From contig JAVJTE010000006.1 in NCBI GenBank assembly GCA_040219025.1, positions 1-64,000 on the forward strand: a DNA stretch of 64,000 nucleotides. The letters are read 5' to 3'. Both the position numbers and the translations under genes were made by a program. The notes under the pieces are model-generated. The model was not told the origin of the DNA and searched no databases. It was given only the letters and a program-made list of their open reading frames with translations. Shown piece after piece: positions 6,835 to 14,969 of the stretch. Positions within the stretch are counted from its first letter, which is position 1. Each line of letters opens with the position of its first letter. Source of the DNA: HT1-32 sp040219025 (GTDB taxonomy: Bacteria; Pseudomonadota; Alphaproteobacteria; Rhodospirillales; HT1-32).

Positions 6835-7998
6835 TCAGCTCAGTTTTCCTTCATAGGCGTTTTCGAGGATGGTCGCATAACCGGCAACCGTCATTTCAAC
6901 CGGATTTCCACCGTTCGACGGGTCAGCCAGCGCCATCTTGGCGATATCGTTGATACGCTCCGGCTCAACGCCGAGCGCCTTGATGTCATGCGGCATCCCA
7001 AAGGTCTGCCGCAGGTCCAGAACCCAGTCCATCACAGACGCCGCGTTATTGCCGAGCCCGAGATAGCTGGCCAGCCGGCACATGCGGTCATCAATCACCG
7101 GCAGGTTCCAGGCCATCACATAGGGATGGAATACGGCGTTCGTAAGACCATGATGCGTATCGTACAGCGCACCGACCGGATGGCTGAGCGCGTGAATACC
7201 GCCAAGCCCTTTCTGGAAGGCCGTCGACCCCATACTGGCCGCGGCCAGCATGCTGGCCCGCGCTTCAATATCTGTCCCGTCGGCTACTGCCTTCGGCAGC
7301 CAGTCCCGGACCAGTCGCATCCCCTCCAGCGCAATGCCGTCTGCCATCGGGTGGAATCCGGGGGCGCAATAGGCTTCAAAACAATGGGCCAACGCATCCA
7401 TGCCTGTCGCTGCCGTAATATGCGGCGGCAATCCGACCGTCAGTTCCGGGTCGGAAATCACCACGGACGGCAGCATTTTTGGATGAAAGATGATCCGCTT
7501 CAGATGCGCTTCCTCATCCAGAATTACCGACGCACGCCCTGTCTCCGAGCCTGTTCCGGCCGTGGTCGGCACGGCAATGATCGGCGCGACGCCATCCGGA
7601 TCAACCCGTTTCCAGTTGTCACCTATATCTTCAAATTCCCACATCGTCGCGGTCTGGCCCGACATCAGCGCGACCGCCTTGCCTGCATCCAGACCACTGC
7701 CGCCGCCCCAGGCGATGACCCCGTCATGCCCGCCATCGCGATAAGCTGCCAGCCCGTCCTCGACATTCTGTCCCGTCGGGTTTGGCTTGATTGCCGAGAA
7801 CAAGCCTGTCGGCACCCCGGCCTGGGCATTCGCCGCGATCGCATTGGTGATCATCGGCAGCGCGGCAATTCCGGGGTCCGTGACAATAAGTGGCCGCCGG
7901 ATACCAAGTGATCCGCAAACCTTTGCAAGTTCGGCAATCCGCCCGGCACCAAAGCGCACGGTGGTCGGATAATTCCAGTTCCCGCTGAGGGTAGACAT
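6835..7998 (-). CDS. Iron-containing alcohol dehydrogenase, 387 aa
   Basis: A group III (Fe-dependent) NAD-linked alcohol dehydrogenase. The dinucleotide-binding GGGSGLDAGKAVA motif and the family signature AVPTTAGTGSETGRASVI are present. The metal ligands can be seen in GMDALAHCFEAY (Asp and His) and in GGIHALSHPVGALYDTHHGL (two His). Length is normal. The substrate could be a primary alcohol, a diol or hydroxybutyrate; sequence alone does not decide. It lies 6 bp downstream of the LysE-type exporter and 2 bp upstream of the cyclophilin, so it is in the same transcript. Confidence 0.92.
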   Translation of the reverse strand: MSTLSGNWNYPTTVRFGAGRIAELAKVCGSLGIRRPLIVTDPGIAALPMITNAIAANAQAGVPTGLFSAIKPNPTGQNVEDGLAAYRDGGHDGVIAWGGGSGLDAGKAVALMSGQTATMWEFEDIGDNWKRVDPDGVAPIIAVPTTAGTGSETGRASVILDEEAHLKRIIFHPKMLPSVVISDPELTVGLPPHITAATGMDALAHCFEAYCAPGFHPMADGIALEGMRLVRDWLPKAVADGTDIEARASMLAAASMGSTAFQKGLGGIHALSHPVGALYDTHHGLTNAVFHPYVMAWNLPVIDDRMCRLASYLGLGNNAASVMDWVLDLRQTFGMPHDIKALGVEPERINDIAKMALADPSNGGNPVEMTVAGYATILENAYEGKLS

Positions 7999-8004
7999 CG
8001 ACTG

Positions 8005-8625
8005 TTATCTCCGCTCGGCAAAGGCCATAGCAGCCCCCGCCATAATGAAAAAAGCTCCGAAGCCGCGATTGCGCCACCGGCGCGAGGCCGGACTGCCGAA
8101 CAGTCCGGAAAGCCGCCCCCCAATCACGGAATAGACCCCGTAAACCACCAGCGTCATCACAATGGCAGTAAGCCCGAGCCAGAGGAACTGCCCGGCTGCC
8201 GAGGCGTCAGAATCAATAAAGGGGGGAAGCAGTAAAGCGTACAGAATGAAGGCCTTCGGGTTTGTCAGCGCAATCATGAAGGCCTGAAGATAGATCCGCC
8301 GCATCCGCCGGGGCACTGAGAGTCCGTCCACACGGTCGGTGACAGGCGCCCGCCACTGGGAAATACCGAGCCAGACCAGATAGGCGACACCAATCCATTT
8401 GATGGCCTCAAACAAGCTCGCTGATGCCAGCATCAGGGCACCGAGGCCACTGGCCGTTGCCGTCAGCAGAATGGTAACAGCCGACACAACACCAAGCGCC
8501 GCCACCATGCCGGCCCCTGCCCCCAGCCGGGCGCCGGTAGCGATACAAAACGCAGCATTCGGGCCGGGTGACAGCAGGATGAACAGCCAGACACCGGCAA
8601 AAGCGACCCAGACATCGAATGACAT
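8005..8625 (-). CDS. LysE/RhtB-family amino acid exporter
   Basis: A small inner-membrane exporter with six hydrophobic segments. The N-terminal signature FILLSPGPNAAFCIATGARL followed by a Gly-rich helix is typical of LysE/RhtB proteins, which expel amino acids or their analogues. The start was set at the ATG at 8625 (MSFDVWVAFAGVW) because the family begins there. A GTG at 8688 would add 21 basic residues and has an AGGGG sequence upstream, so a longer form cannot be excluded. It is placed between the flagellin-like gene (15-80 bp gap depending on start) and the alcohol dehydrogenase, all on the minus strand. Confidence 0.85.
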   Translation of the reverse strand: MSFDVWVAFAGVWLFILLSPGPNAAFCIATGARLGAGAGMVAALGVVSAVTILLTATASGLGALMLASASLFEAIKWIGVAYLVWLGISQWRAPVTDRVDGLSVPRRMRRIYLQAFMIALTNPKAFILYALLLPPFIDSDASAAGQFLWLGLTAIVMTLVVYGVYSVIGGRLSGLFGSPASRRWRNRGFGAFFIMAGAAMAFAERR

Positions 8626-8703
8626 GGTACCCGCGGGAATGTTCGAGACTATCGCTGTGTAACGTCTGCGCCGGTGACTCGCAATCACCCCTGCGCTGTC
8701 AGG

Positions 8704-9774
8704 TCAGGTAAAATCAGCCAAGAAGTTGTTTGAATCGTTGCCAAGCAGCGACAGGTTCTGCAAAGCAATAGTGGCTTTGACGCTGAGAGACCTCTGAAAG
8801 GCGGCTTTTTCTGTCAGATCCCGCTCGATCAGGGTGAATTCTTCGGCCTTCAGATCATCCGCCTGGGTGCCAATCCGGTCAAACTGCTGATCGACCAGCG
8901 CTTTCTGGGATTCAAGCAGCGCCATATTCGTCCGAAGCTTCTGGCGTGCAGCATTAATATCGGCGGTTGCCCGACTGCGCCCGTCCGCCGTGGCAAAATT
9001 CTCATAGAGATGCTGGTTCATGACGCCGAGGCCACCCCGGGTCACCGTCCCGGTATGCTGCACCCCGTCAACGGTGAAGGTTGCCGTATCGGTGGCATCA
9101 TCAAAGCTGTCGAGCGTAAAGCCGCTCAGCCCGACTTCATCACCTGCGGACTCTTTCGGATAGCTGGTAAAAGGCTGGATCGAATTCGCCGTGCGATTGA
9201 CCAGCCATTTGTGGCCGTTTTCATCAGTAATGAAATCATCAGTGCCGAGATAGACCCCCTGCAGGGTCAGGGAACGACCGGATTCGCTGACCTTGAGCGA
9301 CGTGCTATTGGTCGCAAAGTTTTCGCGGAAATTCGCCCGTCCGTTGTTACCAATGAGGTTGGTTTCACCAAAACCGGCCTTGTCGGTCAGTTTGTTCAGC
9401 TTCTTGATCGCCTCGTTATGCAGATAGGAATAATAGTCGCTGTCGTCCGGATTGGCCTCGGCCTTCTCCAGATAGGTCTTCATGTCGAACAGAATGCCAT
9501 CGATTTCCTGGAACTTCTCGGTCGAGGCCTCGATCGCCTTCTGCCCGGTCGCAATGCCGAACTTCAGGTCGTTCAGCTTGGCTGAGCGTTCGTTAAGCAG
9601 GTTGATTTTGGTTGTGAAGGGGCTCGAATAATTATCGAGATCTTTCTGAAGCTGCTGTACGATCCGGTCCTGCGCCAGAGCCGAAATACGCTGATTTGCG
9701 CCAGCCGTATTGGCACCCAGCATCGCCGAGTTCAGCAGCTGTCTGTTCAGCGGGTTGCCTACAAACTCAACCAT
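8704..9774 (-). CDS. Flagellin-like filament protein, 356 aa
   Basis: The N-terminal 110 and C-terminal 90 residues look like long amphipathic helices (for example NERSAKLNDLKFGIATGQKA and TLIERDLTEKAAFQRSLSVK), while the middle is rich in Gly, Thr, Asp and Phe and probably forms a beta-rich variable domain. This terminal-helix/variable-core layout is that of flagellin or hook-associated proteins, but the classic flagellin N-terminal signature is missing, so I call it flagellin-like. There is no signal peptide and no cysteine in the parts I read, as in flagellar exported proteins. The ATG at 9774 has AGAAGG at the right distance and overlaps the stop of a 12-codon leader frame. An in-frame GTG at 9789 is an alternative. 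Confidence 0.6.
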   Translation of the reverse strand: MVEFVGNPLNRQLLNSAMLGANTAGANQRISALAQDRIVQQLQKDLDNYSSPFTTKINLLNERSAKLNDLKFGIATGQKAIEASTEKFQEIDGILFDMKTYLEKAEANPDDSDYYSYLHNEAIKKLNKLTDKAGFGETNLIGNNGRANFRENFATNSTSLKVSESGRSLTLQGVYLGTDDFITDENGHKWLVNRTANSIQPFTSYPKESAGDEVGLSGFTLDSFDDATDTATFTVDGVQHTGTVTRGGLGVMNQHLYENFATADGRSRATADINAARQKLRTNMALLESQKALVDQQFDRIGTQADDLKAEEFTLIERDLTEKAAFQRSLSVKATIALQNLSLLGNDSNNFLADFT

Positions 9775-9824
9775 CAGCGCCTTCTGCACATCTCTGCGTC
9801 ATGAAAATACATGACATCACCTCC
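9774..9824 (-). promoter_or_regulatory. Strong ribosome site with 12-codon leader ORF
   Basis: GGAGGTGATG (within 9814-9824, minus strand), an almost perfect anti-16S match, sits just before an ATG at 9812 that opens a 12-codon frame, MYFHDAEMCRRR. Its TGA stop (9776-9774) overlaps the ATG of the flagellin-like gene as TGATG. The arrangement suggests translational coupling of the main gene to the leader. Confidence 0.45.
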
Positions 9825-9840
9825 AGTCTTTCTGACCAAA

Positions 9841-9860
9841 GGGTTAAGAATTAATAACCC
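9841..9860 (-). terminator. Weak AT-rich hairpin between secreted protein and flagellin-like genes
   Basis: GGGTTA (9841-9846) pairs with TAACCC (9855-9860) around an 8-nt AT-rich loop, about 40 bp past the stop of the secreted-protein gene. There is no clear T-run. It could end that transcript or be part of the flagellin-like gene's promoter region; the minus strand also carries a TTAACC sequence that resembles a CtrA half-site. Confidence 0.3.
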
Positions 9861-9899
9861 GAGCCTGTGGAAAACTCAATCAATTGCTTCAGGTCGTGA

Positions 9900-10508
9900 T
9901 CAGTTGATGTCGATATTCTGATTCTTGACCGACGTTCCGACACTGCGGACGATCGGCGGAATCAGGCGACGGATCAGCCCGTCCCGGTCAATTCCCTCAA
10001 TATCACCGAGCGCCTCAGCTTCCCAGATACGCTCGCCTGAGCTGCGGGCCCGGATGCGGGCACCGACACGAACCTGATTGGGGTTCTGGCGTTCTTCACC
10101 TGCCGAGCCGGGATCACCATTCAGCAACCCCCCGCCCTGTGACGAGTACAGATTGAGCTGTACCCGGGCGTCGTCCTGCCCGGCCGTACCCTTTGTGCCG
10201 CCAAACTGGAGAATCTTCCGGCTTGGCCCGCCAGCAGGCCCACCCAGATAGTCTTCCGTCCAGAAATACAGCACAGAAGCCGCGTTTTCCGTCACCTGAA
10301 AACCGCTGCGCTCCAGCTGCGCGACAAATTCGCGTTCATATTGCAGATTTTCTGCTGAATCATCGAGTGGCTCAACTGAAACCACCCGTGTTGCCCCCGC
10401 TTCGCCATAAAGCGTGGCATTCAAACGGGCATCAGCGAAAGCCGCACTGGCAAAGGCCAGCGCAGAAATCGCGGCCAACAGGGGCGTAAAGCGCGGTATC
10501 GTCAACAT
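9900..10508 (-). CDS. Secreted protein of unknown function, DUF4136-like, 202 aa
   Basis: The first 25 residues are a signal peptide (MLTIPRFTPLLAAISALAFA then ASAAFA), so the protein is exported, with no lipobox Cys and no further membrane segment. The mature part has the pattern of periplasmic DUF4136-type proteins: an early beta-rich region with VVSVEPLDDSAENLQYEREF, QLERSGFQVTENAASVLYFW, and a late RIRARSSGERIWEAEALGDI segment. I cannot give a function. It lies between the TPR glycosyltransferase-like gene (50 bp gap) and the flagellin-like gene (about 90-130 bp gap), all on the minus strand. Confidence 0.7.
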   Translation of the reverse strand: MLTIPRFTPLLAAISALAFASAAFADARLNATLYGEAGATRVVSVEPLDDSAENLQYEREFVAQLERSGFQVTENAASVLYFWTEDYLGGPAGGPSRKILQFGGTKGTAGQDDARVQLNLYSSQGGGLLNGDPGSAGEERQNPNQVRVGARIRARSSGERIWEAEALGDIEGIDRDGLIRRLIPPIVRSVGTSVKNQNIDIN

Positions 10509-10558
10509 TCAGGCTCTCCGAATAACTGGTGTGACCATGCTGTCAGCCCGCATTCAAG

Positions 10559-12124
10559 TCAAGTTCGCAGGCGGAAATCAGCATGTTTCTGACGCCGGTG
10601 TTCCGCCCCTGTCGCACCCGTTGCCGCCCGCAGGTTATCTGCGACATCCGACAACATAGCGCGCCAGTCTCCCGGCGTCTGCTGCCGGTGCAGTTTGAGT
10701 GACGGATAATGCGGACTGCCCGACATACCGGCAAACCAGTGCCAGAGCGCACCATTACACAACAAAAGATCTGTCGGAACACCAAGAGCGCCGGCAAAAT
10801 GCGCTGTGGCATTGGAAATTGTCACGACGTGATCCATTGCCGCGACCTGTGCCGCAAAGGCATCAAGATCATGATTGCTGTCGATATCAGGATCATGCAA
10901 CAGGCGGATCCCGGTTTTCTGCTCGACAGCTGAACGTTCTGTCGCGGTATCCCCGTATTGCAGATCGACAAACCGGACACCGGGCGTTGTCAGCACGTCC
11001 TCCCACAGATCCAGCGCCGCCGATTTCCGGCCGGCGATGGTCGAGGCCCCGCTGCGCCATGAGATCCCCACTATCAACGCGGTGTCATCCTTCCGGTATT
11101 TCCGGCGCAACCGTTCCACCAGCCCTGTATCCGGCACCAGTCCCGGCGGGAGCTGGCCAAATTCACGGGCCGACCTGACCCCGAGCAGATATGGCAGCGA
11201 GCCTATCGGAGTCTGAAAATCAAACACTTGCCCCTGCAGCCCGGCATCGGGCGGATCGAGTGCCGAATATATGCTGATTTCCGGCCAGCTGCGCCGCATC
11301 AGCGGGGCCAGCCGGGCTTCACATTCCAGCGTCACCCCGGCGCCCGCATTAATCAGAGCCTGAAGGCCGCCGGAAAACAGGATTTCATCGCCCAGCCCCT
11401 GTTCGCCCCAGACAAGAATTCGCTTCCCCCGGACGCCCGGAAGATCACCAGACCAGGGATCAGCCCTGAAAGGCCGCAGACGCCATCCGGGAAGCAGCCA
11501 TCGGCTTTCATAATATTTCAGACCTTCATCAAGAAGGCCGGCCCGCAGCAGAAACAGCGCCAGGTTATAGGCTGCACCGGCATGGTCCGGATTCATCGCA
11601 ACTGCCGAGCGATAGGCCTCCTCTGCCTCCGAAAACTGCCCGAGATCGGTCAGGCAATTACCCAGTGACCCCAGTAACTCCGCATCTGCCGGAGCCTGCC
11701 GCAGCGCCTGACGAAGCTGTTGTACCGCATCTTCTGCCCGGTTCATCTGGCGCAGTGACGAGGCATAGTTGCCACGGATCGAGATATCGTCCGGTGCCAG
11801 GGAAACGGCGGTCTCAAAACTGTCGAAGGCATCTGTCGCACGACCGGCGCGAAACAGGGCCTGTGCCAGATTGGAACGATATCCGGGGTTCCGGTCGTCG
11901 AGACGGACAGCCCGTACAAAACTCAGGGCCGCCCGTTCAGCGTCACCGCGCGCCAGCCAGATCCCGCCGCGAAGGCTGTGCGAGGAGGCATGACCGGACG
12001 CCTGCCGCAGAACTTCAAGAACAGCTGTTTCAGCTGCATCAAAGCGGCCGGCTTCATAAAGACGGACCGCCTCCCGGAAACATCGTTCCAGAGCAGCGGT
12101 CCGGTTCTCGTCAGCCGACGGCAT
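10559..12124 (-). CDS. TPR protein with glycosyltransferase-like C-terminal half, 521 aa
   Basis: The N-terminal ~220 residues form about six tetratricopeptide repeats (units such as AEEAYRSAVAMNPDHAGAAY and SFETAVSLAPDDISIRGNYA). The C-terminal half looks like a GT-B fold of the GT9/GT41 kind: KRILVWGEQGLGDEILFSGG, LIVGISWRSG, then a late VVTISNATAHFAGALGVPTD segment that resembles the nucleotide-sugar binding site of heptosyltransferases and O-GlcNAc-type enzymes. TPR-GT41-like proteins often glycosylate proteins, and in several bacteria flagellin. With a flagellin-like gene 0.8 kb downstream this is an attractive but unproven role. It starts 33 bp after the argE stop codon and may be read through from it. 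Confidence 0.75.
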   Translation of the reverse strand: MPSADENRTAALERCFREAVRLYEAGRFDAAETAVLEVLRQASGHASSHSLRGGIWLARGDAERAALSFVRAVRLDDRNPGYRSNLAQALFRAGRATDAFDSFETAVSLAPDDISIRGNYASSLRQMNRAEDAVQQLRQALRQAPADAELLGSLGNCLTDLGQFSEAEEAYRSAVAMNPDHAGAAYNLALFLLRAGLLDEGLKYYESRWLLPGWRLRPFRADPWSGDLPGVRGKRILVWGEQGLGDEILFSGGLQALINAGAGVTLECEARLAPLMRRSWPEISIYSALDPPDAGLQGQVFDFQTPIGSLPYLLGVRSAREFGQLPPGLVPDTGLVERLRRKYRKDDTALIVGISWRSGASTIAGRKSAALDLWEDVLTTPGVRFVDLQYGDTATERSAVEQKTGIRLLHDPDIDSNHDLDAFAAQVAAMDHVVTISNATAHFAGALGVPTDLLLCNGALWHWFAGMSGSPHYPSLKLHRQQTPGDWRAMLSDVADNLRAATGATGAEHRRQKHADFRLRT

Positions 12125-12157
12125 TGCAGCCGTCGGGCTGGCTGGTGCTGCGCTGGA

Positions 12158-13318
12158 TCAAGCAGCCAGCCTTTCTTTCAGGAGATTGAGGAATTTTTCG
12201 CATTTCTCGATCTGGTCAAGTCTGATGAATTCGTTCGGCTTGTGCGCCTGATCAATGCTGCCCGGTCCGCAGATGATCGTCGGCACATCGGCCTGCTGGA
12301 ACAGTCCCGCCTCGGTACCGAACGCCACTTTCGAGGTGCTGTTCGCCCCCGTCAGCTGTTTCACGAAGGTCGTCAGTTCGTGATCGTCGCTCATGTTGAG
12401 ACCCGGCATCTGGCTGATGATATCAAACCGGATATCAGCATCCGGATTGACCTTGCGCATTTCCGGCAGCAGTTCCGTATCGACGAAGTTCGTTACCCGG
12501 GCGAACAGTTCATACGGCTCATCCTCCGGCAGGTGACGGAACTCGAAATCGAAATAGCAGTCTTTCGGAACGATGTTCAGGGCTGTGCCACCATGCATCA
12601 GGCCCGTGTGAACTGTCGTATGAGCCACGTCATACTTTTCGTCAAACGGTCCGCTTACCGCAATTTCCCGCCCCATCCGGCGCAGGAAAGAGACGATCTC
12701 GGCCGCATATTCCACCGCATTCACACCAAGTGGTGCCAGCGACGAATGGCATTCAAAGCCATGCACATGACAGCGATGGCTGAGCTTCCCCTTGTGCGCG
12801 GTGATCACTTTCATCTCTGTCGGCTCACCGACAATGCAGCCGCGCGGGCGCACCGGCATCTTGTCAAACTGCGCAATCAGCCGCCGCACACCGATGCAGC
12901 CGACCTCTTCGTCATAGGAAAAGGCAAAATGGATCGGTGTCTTAAGGTCAGCTTCGACAAAATCCTTCGTCATTGTCAGGGCGACGGAGACGAAGCTCTT
13001 CATGTCACTGGTGCCACGGCCCCACAGACAACCGTCTTTCTCGACGATACTGAACGGGTCGGTATCCCAGGCCTGGCCGTCAACCGGAACAACATCCGTA
13101 TGACCCGACAGGCAGATACCCGGCTTGTCAGCCGGACCGATCGTTGCAAAGAGGTTTGCCTTGGCACCCGTTTCATCATGCACCAGCGTCGACTGGACCC
13201 CATGATCTTCGAGGTACTGCTGAACGTAGCCGATAAGGTCGAGATTGGAATTTCTGCTGGTCGTATCAAAGCTGCACAGCTTCTTGATCATCTCGATTGA
13301 ACGCGGGTTGGCCGACAC
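12158..13318 (-). CDS. argE: Acetylornithine deacetylase / M20 peptidase, ArgE type
   Basis: A zinc-dependent amidohydrolase of the M20 family. ArgE removes the acetyl group from N-acetylornithine in arginine synthesis; relatives act on other acylated amino acids or peptides. The metal-site motifs are visible: LSGHTDVVPVDG, then WGRGTSDMKSF, and a late GTEAGLF. Length fits ArgE if translation begins at the GTG at 13318 (VSANPRSIEMIKKLCSFDTT), which has GGAG six bases upstream. The frame is open up to 13504, but that extension would overlap the divergent M81 peptidase gene by 77 bp and has no family similarity. Given its neighbours it could serve peptide or acyl-amino-acid breakdown rather than arginine synthesis. 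Confidence 0.88.
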   Translation of the reverse strand: MSANPRSIEMIKKLCSFDTTSRNSNLDLIGYVQQYLEDHGVQSTLVHDETGAKANLFATIGPADKPGICLSGHTDVVPVDGQAWDTDPFSIVEKDGCLWGRGTSDMKSFVSVALTMTKDFVEADLKTPIHFAFSYDEEVGCIGVRRLIAQFDKMPVRPRGCIVGEPTEMKVITAHKGKLSHRCHVHGFECHSSLAPLGVNAVEYAAEIVSFLRRMGREIAVSGPFDEKYDVAHTTVHTGLMHGGTALNIVPKDCYFDFEFRHLPEDEPYELFARVTNFVDTELLPEMRKVNPDADIRFDIISQMPGLNMSDDHELTTFVKQLTGANSTSKVAFGTEAGLFQQADVPTIICGPGSIDQAHKPNEFIRLDQIEKCEKFLNLLKERLAA

Positions 13319-13427
13319 GGAGGGCTCCAGTTGATGCTGTTTACGAACGAGCGGGGCATCGCAGAAATGGTTTTGCACTACGGCGCGATGCCTGACTAAG
13401 ATTGCGACCCTTCGGAGAACAGTCAAC

Positions 13428-14969
13428 ATGTCCAAATCGAAAAACCCCCGTGTCGCCATCTGCGGCATGATGCTGGAAAGCAATTCATTCGCCCCGGTCA
13501 CCACGGAAGCCGACTTCCGGGAACGCGGTTACTTCCTCGGCGAGGACATCATGACCGAAGCCCGGGCCGAGACATCGGTAATCGCGCGCGAGGTGCCAGC
13601 CTTTGTCGCCGCGATGGATGCCACCGGCCCCTGGCAACCGGTACCGCTGCTCTTTACAGCCTCGCAGCCTGCCGGTCCCTGCGATCACGCCTTCTTCGAG
13701 GATTGCATGACCGGTATCGAGAACCGCTTGCGGGAAGCCGGGAATGTCGACGCTGTATTCGTTGCCAATCACGGTGCGATGACCACAACCGGCACACCGG
13801 ACCCGGACGGCGAGATGATCGCCCGCATTCGCGCGATGGTCGGCCCGGACACACCGGTTGTTGTCACCCATGACCTGCATGCAAATGTCTCCGAACGTCT
13901 GGTCGAGAATGCGACGCTGCTGATCGGCTATCTGACGAATCCGCATGTCGACATGCCCCAGCGTGCAGAGGAAGCGGCCTTTTCCCTGCGGACCATTCTG
14001 GCCGGGGCAAAACCGAAAACTGCCTTTATCCGCCTGCCGCTGACGCCGCCCAGCGTCACACTGCTGACCGCTGCCGGGCCCTATGCCGACATGATTACTT
14101 ACGGCCAGCGACGGCAGCAGGAGATGGGCGGCGAGATTCTGAACGTCACCCTGCTTGGCGGATTCGTCTATTCGGACACGCCGAAAAACGGCGTCGCCAT
14201 CGTTGTCACCGGCAGAAACAGTCTGGAGCCGGCACAAAAGCTTGCGCTGGAAATCGCGGAACGGGGATGGTCCGACCGCGAACGGTTCCGTCGGGAACTG
14301 ACTTCAATCGAGGATGCGGTTGCCGGCGCCACCGCCCGCAATGCCGACCCGTCCCTGCCGCCACAGATCTATTCCGATGCCGGCGACAATCCCGGTGGTG
14401 GTGGACGCGGCAACACGACATGGCTGCTGAAGGCGCTGATTGATGCCGGTGCCGGGGATGTGCTTTACGGATCCGTGGTCGATCCGGCGCTGGCTGCGGA
14501 ATGCCACCGGCGGGGCACAGGAGCAATCTTCACGGCTCATTTCAATTCCGAAACCGAAAGCGAGTTCTCGAAGCCGTTTTCCGCAGAAGCGGAAATCATC
14601 GGCATTACCGACGGCCGCTTCGTCGGCAAGCTCGGTATTTTCTCCGGGCGGCTGCTCAACTGCGGGCCGTCTGCGGCACTCCGGATAGGCGGGGTGACGG
14701 TCGTCATCATGACATGGCGTCAACAGACTGCCGACGCCATGTTCTTTGAACAGTTCGGCCTGAATGTTGCCGATGCCCGGACCGTCTGCGTGAAATCGCG
14801 AGGCCATTTCCGGGCAGGCTTCATGCCCTGGTTCAAACCGGAGCAGGTTGTCGAGGTAGACACCGCCGGACTGACCTCGCCGGTGCTGGAGCGGTTCGAT
14901 TTCAAAGGCCTGCCGCGTCCAAGCTTTCCTCTCGACCCGTCGGCAGAATGGACGCCGCCTGACTGGTAG
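13428..14969 (+). CDS. M81-family metallopeptidase (MlrC-like), 513 aa
   Basis: A member of the MlrC family, named after the enzyme of the last step of microcystin degradation in sphingomonads; most family members act on unknown small peptides or amides. Family motifs are RVAICGMMLESNSFAPVTT, FVANHGAM, VVTHDLHANVSE (probable metal-binding Asp/His) and the Gly-rich DAGDNPGGGGRGNTT. The C-terminal domain (MlrC C-terminal) follows from about residue 300. No signal peptide, so cytoplasmic. It is divergent from argE with a 109-bp shared promoter region, and its last 68 bp overlap the convergent LysR gene. A role in breaking down peptides brought in by the adjacent ABC transporter is inferred from position. 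Confidence 0.88.
   Translation: MSKSKNPRVAICGMMLESNSFAPVTTEADFRERGYFLGEDIMTEARAETSVIAREVPAFVAAMDATGPWQPVPLLFTASQPAGPCDHAFFEDCMTGIENRLREAGNVDAVFVANHGAMTTTGTPDPDGEMIARIRAMVGPDTPVVVTHDLHANVSERLVENATLLIGYLTNPHVDMPQRAEEAAFSLRTILAGAKPKTAFIRLPLTPPSVTLLTAAGPYADMITYGQRRQQEMGGEILNVTLLGGFVYSDTPKNGVAIVVTGRNSLEPAQKLALEIAERGWSDRERFRRELTSIEDAVAGATARNADPSLPPQIYSDAGDNPGGGGRGNTTWLLKALIDAGAGDVLYGSVVDPALAAECHRRGTGAIFTAHFNSETESEFSKPFSAEAEIIGITDGRFVGKLGIFSGRLLNCGPSAALRIGGVTVVIMTWRQQTADAMFFEQFGLNVADARTVCVKSRGHFRAGFMPWFKPEQVVEVDTAGLTSPVLERFDFKGLPRPSFPLDPSAEWTPPDW

Noticed and set aside
9841..9860. CtrA-binding site before the flagellin-like gene
   Set aside because: A TTAACC half-site is present on the minus strand, but the TTAA-N7-TTAA spacing is not; too weak to call.
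11978..13300. Long open frame (about 440 codons) on the plus strand
   Set aside because: It is antisense to argE and the TPR protein start; no motifs.
13319..13504. 5' extension of argE by 62 codons
   Set aside because: It would overlap the divergent M81 peptidase gene and has no ArgE-like sequence; the GTG at 13318 gives the normal ArgE length.
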